From Triangularia verruculosa (taxonomy: Eukaryota > Ascomycota > Sordariomycetes > Sordariales > Podosporaceae): a stretch of 64,000 nucleotides of DNA. Location: positions 124,001 to 188,000 of the forward strand of contig MU863912.1 of the NCBI GenBank assembly GCA_033296885.1, written 5' to 3'. A program made the translations under genes and the position numbers. A model generated the notes under the pieces. It made no database searches, was not told the DNA's origin, and saw nothing but the letters and a program-made list of their open reading frames with translations. This document shows, piece after piece, positions 57,094-64,000 of this stretch; within the stretch, counting starts at the first letter, position 1, and every line of letters begins with the position of its first letter.

Positions 57094-57721
57094 CTTTTGG
57101 AGAATATTCGTGGGTTTGAACCACGCAAGTCGTTCAGGTCAAGGAGAAAGTCAGATGCTCACCTCAGGTACCGGTCGCAGGCACCCGGCGGTTGGTCGCC
57201 AGCTGACCAGTTGGCGTGCTTGGCATAAAGCTACCCCAGCAAACATACAGCGCGAGTTGGCCCTGGGGTTTGGTCAAACACTGTCGGGCACTCGGGCTGG
57301 CAGTGGATGAACGATCCTTTTAAAATGAGCCCGTCTCTTGGAGAAAGGCCTTCTGTTGCATTCAACCATCATCATATCATGCTACACTTCGCTATGGTCA
57401 TATATGCCAGAGGAAGTTTGTCCAAACAGAAAGGAACTGGAGCCAACCCGCATTCCCTAATCCAATAACAAAAGGACTCCAACAAATCCCTTCAGCACCC
57501 CGCCCCCTCCCTTGCAAAACGCCACACACCCATCCCATGTTACAAACCGAGATCATGAGTAGGTATAGAGATATAGTAGGTAAGCCGCCAAGGACATGCT
57601 GAAAATCCGAATGGAGATCAGAAGACAAAACAGAAGGGGGGTATATAAGAACAAACCGCATCGACCACTCCGTCAGCAATTCATCGCAAATCCAACCTAG
57701 AGCTCCTCCCTCTCCTCTCCT
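57094..57721. other. Gap between two minus-strand genes
   Basis: It holds the promoter of the zinc-knuckle gene and the 3' flank of the next gene. No ORF with coding features. Confidence 0.45.
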
Positions 57722-59413
57722 TCAAAAGACATCCTCATCTTCCCATCCCCCACCACCAATCTCATCCTCATCCGCCATCTCCACCTCGACCTTCGTCCCT
57801 AGTGCCTCCCGCCCCTGCCTGATCATGGCCATTAGCCTTGCGTTGAAAGCATCGACTTTCATGTCAGCATCCCTCTCCGCGGCCAATTTCCTTGCTGCAA
57901 GCGCCTTAGCCTCAGCATCCAGCCTCTGGCTGGCCTTGATCTCCTCTGGATCGACGCTAGCTGCGAGTAGTGAATGCCTTCTCGCAGTAGCGGAAGCAGA
58001 AGCACCGCTTTGGTTACGGCGGTGGATTGCGCTTGTTGTTGTCTTAGTCGGGGATATTGGCCGCGACGAAACACCGCCGCCCAAACCAAGACGGGGGCTT
58101 TGTCTACTCGAAGGGCGGGAGGCAGAACTCGGTGCTGGAAACGCGCCTGGGGAGGCGAGGGCGGCGAAAGGGTTGCTAGTTGCAGGTTGTATTGGCATCG
58201 GAATGCGGCTAGGGGTCCGAACAGGGCTGGGCGCGACAGGCTGGGGCTGACGGGGGGACGCAAAGCTTGCTGGCTCGCGGGGTTGAACGAGAGGGGAGCC
58301 TGCGTGGGAATTTCGGAGGGGCGGTCGGACGGCGGTAGCACGGGTCGGTGTGCCACCAGTGAACCTCGCGGAGGGGGCACTGATGCGTCGGCCGGAGCTC
58401 ACCGCTGTTGAGGAATAGTATCCTGGCCGGGGGGAAGGTCGCACTATAGAGGCTGGTGTTCTCACTGGGACCGCTCTGGCATCAGAGCCGAAGCGCCTTT
58501 GGTTTGTATTAGCCGGATCGTCCACCACTACCCAATTCTTCAGTTCGTCGTTGTTGTAGCTAACTTGCCTCCGTTTGGCGGCTGGTGGTTGCGGCGTCGA
58601 GTCCAGTGAATCAGCATTGCGGATGGAATCCTGGTGTGGGGAAAACGACGTATAAGGGCCAACTTTTTCAACGTCGTATGCGGATTCAGGGATTCTATCC
58701 GATGTCATTTGGTCCACCCTGGTCACTTCGTTCGGCAGAGTCGGTACATCGTGCTCGTTGCACCATGGCTTTCCCGTCGCCTCTGGGATCGTGGTTCCGT
58801 TTGCAGCGTATGCGGTGCCGCCTCCGGCTTGAAAACCCCTGAACGCACCCTTCGTACAGAATTCCCATACTTTTCCTACCACTTCACCGATCGTGCCTAG
58901 GGTAAATATCCTCCATCCCGTCGACGTCGGAGGTGGCGGATTCGGCGTCTCGTGATGTTGCGCCGATGGCAACTCGAACTCTGGGGCTACTTTCGTGGGA
59001 CCTAAAGCTCTCCTGTAGTCAACATCAGAATAGACACTGTCCTCCAACAGACCATTCTCGGCACCGACAGGGGCTCCCATCGGTGTTGCGTTGATCTGGC
59101 CTGCCAAGGTATATCTAAACTGGCGACTCTTTTCTTCTTCTCTGACATCGTGGGCCCCGTCCATGTCCATGTTCCATCCCATCGGTGTTGATGACCTGGT
59201 GCTCGCCCGTTTTCGCTTAGCGGTTCCGGTGACGGCGGCGCCGTTCCCTGTGTTTGTCATGGATATATCCGAGTACAGGCTCCCGTACGCCGATGTGGAT
59301 GGTGATGTGGCAGGAGGTCGAAAGATGCCGGCGCTAAGAGCCTGGCCGGACTTTGGCGACGTATCGAAGTGGAAAGTGCCAGGCACATGGAATTGTGGTG
59401 AGTAGGATGCCAT
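57722..59413 (-). CDS. Conserved disordered protein with WRIFTLGTIGEVVGKVWEF motif, 563 residues
   Basis: A single exon from ATG 59413. Most of the protein is low complexity (Ser, Pro, Ala, Arg) and probably disordered. Near residues 166-197 lies one ordered block, WRIFTLGTIGEVVGKVWEF followed by CTKGAFRGFQAGGG, which looks amphipathic and could be a membrane- or protein-binding helix. The C-terminal 90 residues form a charged helix (AKALAARKLAAERDADMKVDAF) and an acidic tail. An N-terminal KRKR sequence could be a nuclear signal. I do not recognise the family and cannot assign a role; codon usage and a complete open frame support it as a real gene. Confidence 0.72.
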   Translation of the reverse strand: MASYSPQFHVPGTFHFDTSPKSGQALSAGIFRPPATSPSTSAYGSLYSDISMTNTGNGAAVTGTAKRKRASTRSSTPMGWNMDMDGAHDVREEEKSRQFRYTLAGQINATPMGAPVGAENGLLEDSVYSDVDYRRALGPTKVAPEFELPSAQHHETPNPPPPTSTGWRIFTLGTIGEVVGKVWEFCTKGAFRGFQAGGGTAYAANGTTIPEATGKPWCNEHDVPTLPNEVTRVDQMTSDRIPESAYDVEKVGPYTSFSPHQDSIRNADSLDSTPQPPAAKRRQVSYNNDELKNWVVVDDPANTNQRRFGSDARAVPVRTPASIVRPSPRPGYYSSTAVSSGRRISAPSARFTGGTPTRATAVRPPLRNSHAGSPLVQPREPASFASPRQPQPVAPSPVRTPSRIPMPIQPATSNPFAALASPGAFPAPSSASRPSSRQSPRLGLGGGVSSRPISPTKTTTSAIHRRNQSGASASATARRHSLLAASVDPEEIKASQRLDAEAKALAARKLAAERDADMKVDAFNARLMAMIRQGREALGTKVEVEMADEDEIGGGGWEDEDVF

Positions 59414-60566
59414 GATGGGCAGCGGAGCGGGGTCGGGACGTATGCGTTGAGCCGTGATGTCGATGCCCGACTGCTCCAGCGCAGAGTTGGACTGCTGAAT
59501 GATATGACAGGCTGAGGGGATGCTCGCGAGCTGTTGATTTGCAGACTCTCAGTCGCAGAGAATGGCGTGCATTCAGCAGACGCACATGGCCCGGCTGTGA
59601 TCGCTATTCGTTCTTCAACCCGAACTGTGCACTTGTCCACCCGATGCTCAGGGAAAACTCTCTCTTGCAGTGTTCGGACAACCGTCTGGTCGGGACTGAA
59701 GGGGCTGGTCTCGTGGCCTCGTGGCCTCGTGGTGAGCTGTCGCCGAGTGGGGTTGTTGAGCTGGCCGAGCTTGCCTGATAGCCAACCAGAAGTGAGGGCC
59801 GGGAGCTGGTGAGGGCGTTGGTGCAGTGACAGCTTCACCGCCAACCTCAGCTTCCGTCCCTTATTTTGCGATTGCTATCGCACTCGGACCACTGGGTTCA
59901 GGTTACCTCTCTGGCGCTTCCGCCGGACGTCGGGTAGGAAAATAGTCGGTGTTCTGGTCTATGGCGGCGTAAGGAGATAGGTATTTGCACCTTCGATCGC
60001 AGGATGGCACTGTTCTTCGTTATTTTGTTGAAGTTGTTTGGTCGGCCGAATGCGCGTGTGCCAAATATTCACCGCCTGGGCTAGTATAATCCCGGCACCA
60101 AGTGGGGTGACGTAGTGGCGGTTATGCGTTAAAGCCGCCGTGACAGTTCTTGGTCAGGGACCAAGCGCAACCTACTGTGTACGAACAGAACTGGATGGCA
60201 GAGTTGACGGAGGACCTACACATCAGAAACCGCCATGCAGTTCTGTTAACGGTGATTGGCATGCTCTGGCACACGACTGTGGTGGTTGCCGTGGCAAAGA
60301 GTGGCCATTGAAAATAACGTGGGGGTCGGGTCTGGAGCATCACAACCAATGCATCAAATTTGAATGGTGGAGCGAGGACCCCGCCCCCACCATGAATCCG
60401 GCGTCTTCACCACTCTCCAGCACGTTTGTATCCCTTTCTAAAACCTTGCGGTAGGTATATTCTCATCATGCTATGCAGCAAATCCCAAACAAAAACCCAT
60501 TTGCTCCGCGCGGAATCTCGTGCATGAAAAACAGATATCATCGCATCGTAACCCTGGCCTCGGCCG
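59414..60566. other. Intergenic, no gene seen
   Basis: Promoter side of the disordered-protein gene, then about 700 bases without motifs, ending at the 3' end of the HD-domain gene. Antisense ORFs in this region carry no recognisable domain. Confidence 0.45.
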
Positions 60567-61496
60567 CTACTCCTTGTTGTAGTACTCGTCCTGCATGGCC
60601 TTCTTCTGAACAGAGACTCCGGATTCCTCGCCTCTGTCGCCTCTAACGTGCTCATGTCCAACCCAATACGCGTTCCACTCCTTGAAAAGGTCCTCGGCCC
60701 AGGCCTGAATCTCGGGTAGGACGATCCTAGTCTTCACATACGCGAATTCACCCAGGTCCAGCTTGTGGTCACCACGCTTCTCATACTCTACCATCTGTAA
60801 GAGAAGTTCCATCTTGTCAATGTCGTGTACGTAGTGGCTCTCCAGTGTCTTGGAGTCCTCGTACTCTTGCCAAATGGCGCGGATCTCCTCGCCCACCTTT
60901 CCGCCATCCACATTGCCCAACAGTCCCTTGGTAATGTAGTCCATCGTTGAAGCCTCACGGCGGCTCTTCTCGGGCTTGGGAACACCGTCTACTGGTGTAA
61001 TATCGCCGACGATCGACTCGGCCATATCGTGGATCAGGCACATCTTCATGCACTTCGCCATGTCGAGTCTGCTTGCCAGCGCTGGAGGAGCAAGCATGCT
61101 GATCATGGACATGCGGTACATGTGGTCGGAAATGGATTCGCCTCTGCTCAGACAGATGTGTCAGCAATGTTTTTCGCCAAGTCGAAAGTTCTCCAAGAAG
61201 AACCAACCTATTGATCCCAAATCGTCGCCATCCCTCGCGCTTGTTCGTCTTGAGTTTCTCGAGAATGTGAAAGTAGGCCAGCGGTGACGTCGTGCCCTCG
61301 ACCGGCTTATCGCCCGGAAGTGCGTCGAGCACCTTGTCTACACTCCATTCGCCTTGGACTTGTGGAAGTTGTACCTTGGCGACGTCTGTTTGGTTTAAGG
61401 GTTAGTATCTGAGCTACAAACCCAAAAAGTGGCCCTAGACATACCTGGAACCGCATCATGCCCGTTCGTGCCGTTCTGCTTGGCGCTGGGAGACAT
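60567..61496 (-). CDS. HD-domain 5'-deoxynucleotidase (HDDC2/YfbR type)
   Basis: Three exons on the minus strand: 61496-61445, 61385-61208 and 61143-60567 (introns of 59 and 64 nt; frames join in phases 1 and 2), 268 residues. The HD motif set is present: SDHMYRM with His84, IHDMAE with His115-Asp116, and HDIDKME with a following Asp near 184-186. The spacing and sequence match human HDDC2 and yeast YGK1-type proteins, which remove phosphate from deoxynucleoside monophosphates. N-terminal residues 1-35 are poorly conserved and no targeting signal is clear. The protein starts at ATG 61496 (MSPSAKQNG). Confidence 0.88.
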
Positions 61497-62356
61497 AGCT
61501 TGGGGGTGCAATGACGACAGTGGCAGAAATAGGTATACGGGCGTGGTAAGGCGACTCAACGAAGGACTGTCACTGGGAAAAGAATGGGAAAAGGAGAGAG
61601 TGCGGGTCTCCGATGCGAAGGCTCTTCTGTCACAGAACAGCAGGCACTGGGCTTGTTTATATCTTGTTGCTGGAGAGAGGAAACAAAGAGAAGCTGGAAG
61701 CAGCAAACAAGAGTCAGATGAAACCATAGATCTGGGTGTGACTGTGGGGCTCTTTCACCGCTGGCGGCCGGCATCTCAACGTCTCCACCGGCTTCCCGAC
61801 AGGGCCTTGCTACCAACAGCGGCCCAAGCCGAGGCGCTAGGGATGATTCGGTGCCTGAGAGGGACACAGGATCGGCTCGGGCCCCGGAAGAGGCACATCG
61901 TGGACAAATGATAGGCTTTCCAATCAGTTTTCAAGGCTTATTGACCATCTACACATCCTCCTAAGGCCTCTTAGAGGCGTATCCACTATCTTCACACAAC
62001 ATGGATTGTGGTTCCAGATCCTCCATGTGATGTCACTGCGGCACAACCTCCTGCAACCGACCATATTCTCCGCATCGCACAACTCACATCTTTCTCTTAT
62101 TTTGACCATCTCCATTTGATTGCAATTACTGGCATGAGTCAACGCTCGATCTTGAGTCACATTCGGTGTGGGAAGCAGCATCTCCAAGCGATATCCAAAT
62201 CATCATCTTCCTTCAGTTGGGCCGCCAACCAGCCGGCAGCCGAAACCTGCCTCTGGACACTCGGCAATCCAACAGTCTCACATGGCTGTTTGCAGAATCT
62301 CACTTAGCACGCATTCTCTCGGCCGAAGGTCTTGTGTGGACAACACCAACCAATCA
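61497..62356. other. Intergenic, promoter of the HD gene; no gene seen
   Basis: Between the start of the HD gene and the 3' end of the GMC gene. The 61.55-61.9 kb part has CT/GA-rich stretches. No supported ORF. Confidence 0.45.
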
Positions 62357-64000
62357 TCACTGGCTTCGAAGCCCGGCATCCTCCAAGATCATGTCTGCAC
62401 CCTTCTCACCGATGGCATAGACCGTAGCTTGCAAATGCGCGCTGATATGCAGCGGCATCACGCTTGCGTCAATGACCCTTAGCCTCTTGACGCCGTACAC
62501 CCTGAGCCGCTCATCTACCACACCGTCTTCCCTTCCAGCCCGACCACCCATCGCGCAAGTCCCTATTGGATGCCAGTCTGTGATGGTGTTCTCAACTATC
62601 CAGCTTCTCAAGTCATCGTCGGTAACCACGTCTAAGGAAGGAGAAACAGGACCGGGTATGATGTTCTTCAGAGGCTTGGTGGAGCATATCTTTTGCGCAA
62701 ATCTCGCCCCGTGCAGCATGATCTGGAGGTCAAGCTCTCCGTGAGGGCCGCCATAGTACTTCGGATCGATCAAAGGTTGGTCGTACACGGTCGGAGGGCT
62801 CTCGGCCCTTGGTCCAGCATCGGGGCCAATATGGATAGACCCTCTCGAAAAGGGATACTGCAGCACCAACAGCATTGAACAGTGCCTCTTGCCCTCTTCG
62901 TCAGACGAAGACGATGGGTTCCAGTTGCCGAGATCAAAGACGAATTCGACCTGACCAAGTTGTTTGTCCGCATTGAACCTCCTTGAGAGGATGGATGCCT
63001 CCTCAGGACCAAAACGCTCCAACTCTCGGGACTTGGACAACAGCGAAGCCACGTCGTCCGCGGGTGCCAGCCTGGAAACGGGAAGGTAACACATCGAGCA
63101 GGGAAGAACTGTCAAACGCCCAGACTTTCCTCTCTGATACTGTTCGTACGCGGTAGCAGCGATCTCGTCAACAAACAGATCGTCTGGATGGGGCAGGCTA
63201 GGATCGACTTCGAAGACCATTGGCAGCACTGATGACTGTCAGTAACCAGGTAGCCCTGGTTGTCGCAGTACACTTACTGATATGCTCCTGAAGATTCTCC
63301 CCAACCTTTGGGCTTTCCACCTTCACGGGAATGCCCGCAACTCCAAGGATATCGACCCGGCCAATACCAGACAGCTCCAGCAGCTGGGGTGACTGGACAC
63401 TTCCGGCAGAAAGGATGACTTCCCTTGACGCTGACACATCATATGTGTCCCCATAACGACTGAACCGCACACCAGTAGCTGCCCATTCTCCGTCATCCTT
63501 CTCCAGAATGATCTCTTCCACCATTGCGTCAGTCAAGATATGCAAGTTCTTGGGTGGTGTCAAACAGTAATGAGTAGCGTATGACCTTGTGGCTGTCTCG
63601 GGGTTGACAGCGACGATGGTCGTCCAAACACCGACGTTTGATCCATCCAAATGAGCAGGGTTTGACTCAACGCCCAGCTCATTGAAGGTTGCATGCCATA
63701 GGGCATGTGAGGGGGAGAAATCGCGGGTGTATGAGACGTTGATGGGGCCATCGTTTCCGAGAGAGGTGTTGGGCTCGTTGTAAGAGGCTTGGTGGTTGTC
63801 TCTGAACTCTGGCGGCGGAGGGTGGAAGCGTTCTGACTTTTTGAAGTAGGGGCTGTCCCTCTGTCAGTAGGAAGACTTTGATGCCCCAGGGGCGACTCAC
63901 AGGAGGGAATCCCAGCCCCAGCCGGCATTGCCCAGCTCCTCCCAAGCGTCATAATCTTCTTTGCTTCCACGATTCCAAGTCATGTAATTCAGGGCACTTG
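62357..64000 (-). CDS. GMC (glucose-methanol-choline) oxidoreductase, 5' end outside the window
   Basis: Three exons are visible: >64000-63901, 63852-63278 and 63228-62357, with 48- and 49-nt introns that join in phases 2 and 1. The frame at the window edge reads SALNYMTWNRGS and GWGWDSLLPYFKKSE, typical of the FAD domain just after the GGGSS loop. The middle exon carries VILSAGSVQSPQLLELSGIG, the GMC signature 2. The C-terminal exon has DWHPIGTCAMGG with the catalytic His, and ERLRVYGVKRLRVIDASVMP followed by HISAHLQATVYAI with the second catalytic-region His. GMC enzymes oxidise alcohols or sugars using FAD; the substrate is unknown. The protein is truncated by the window edge, not by mutation. 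Confidence 0.9.

Overview
The window is nuclear DNA of a filamentous ascomycete (Pezizomycotina), most likely a Sordariomycete. Supporting signs are short introns of about 48-82 nt with GT/AG ends and CTAAC/CTGAC-type branch sites, fungus-specific families (OCH1-like GT32, DUF3433, the DUF6606/DUF3638/DUF3645 giant protein, NACHT-type NLR, AA1-like secreted protein) and a transposon block whose copies differ almost only by C/T and G/A transitions, the mark of repeat-induced point mutation (RIP). Species is not determinable from what I can see.

Layout. 1-30 kb is a gene-bearing arm: an acyltransferase-3 membrane protein (-), a Golgi GT32 glycosyltransferase (+), a small secreted protein (+), a tRNA-Ala(TGC) with a 99-nt intron, a secreted Kex2/Ste13-type repeat-peptide precursor (-) whose 3' end is tandemly duplicated, a small glycine-tailed protein (-), a decayed TPR fragment (-), a frameshifted F-box-like gene (+), a CAP/PR-1 secreted protein (+), a six-exon gene for a 3266-residue DUF6606/DUF3638/DUF3645 protein (+), a multi-pass membrane protein (+) and a possible 94-residue spliced gene (-).

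30.3-42 kb is a nested transposon block. A 580-bp hAT-like miniature element contains a 181-bp TA-flanked miniature element. Next to it lies a 10.96-kb hAT-like element with 8-bp target duplications (6/8 identical, both differences transitions). It is interrupted by a full-length 7.49-kb Ty3/gypsy chromovirus on the minus strand (460-bp LTRs; decayed gag zinc knuckle, RT, integrase and chromodomain) and by a 588-bp solo LTR with perfect 5-bp target duplications. Subtracting the insertions leaves about 2.9 kb, the size of an ordinary autonomous hAT element.

42-48 kb holds a broken NLR: an N-terminal fragment (42.2 kb), a 2.5-kb interruption carrying an AA1-like secreted protein gene, then the NACHT half with an in-frame TAG where homologous C-terminal sequence continues. 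48-64 kb returns to ordinary genes: a cytochrome P450 (+), a DUF3433 membrane protein (+), a cysteine-rich zinc-finger protein (-), a disordered conserved protein (-), an HD-domain 5'-nucleotidase (-) and a GMC oxidoreductase (-) that runs off the right edge.

The genes do not form an obvious pathway. The most unusual items are the repeat-peptide precursor at 9 kb with its duplicated exon-intron unit, and the nested transposon/NLR region. Functions rest on motifs read by eye, not on database searches.
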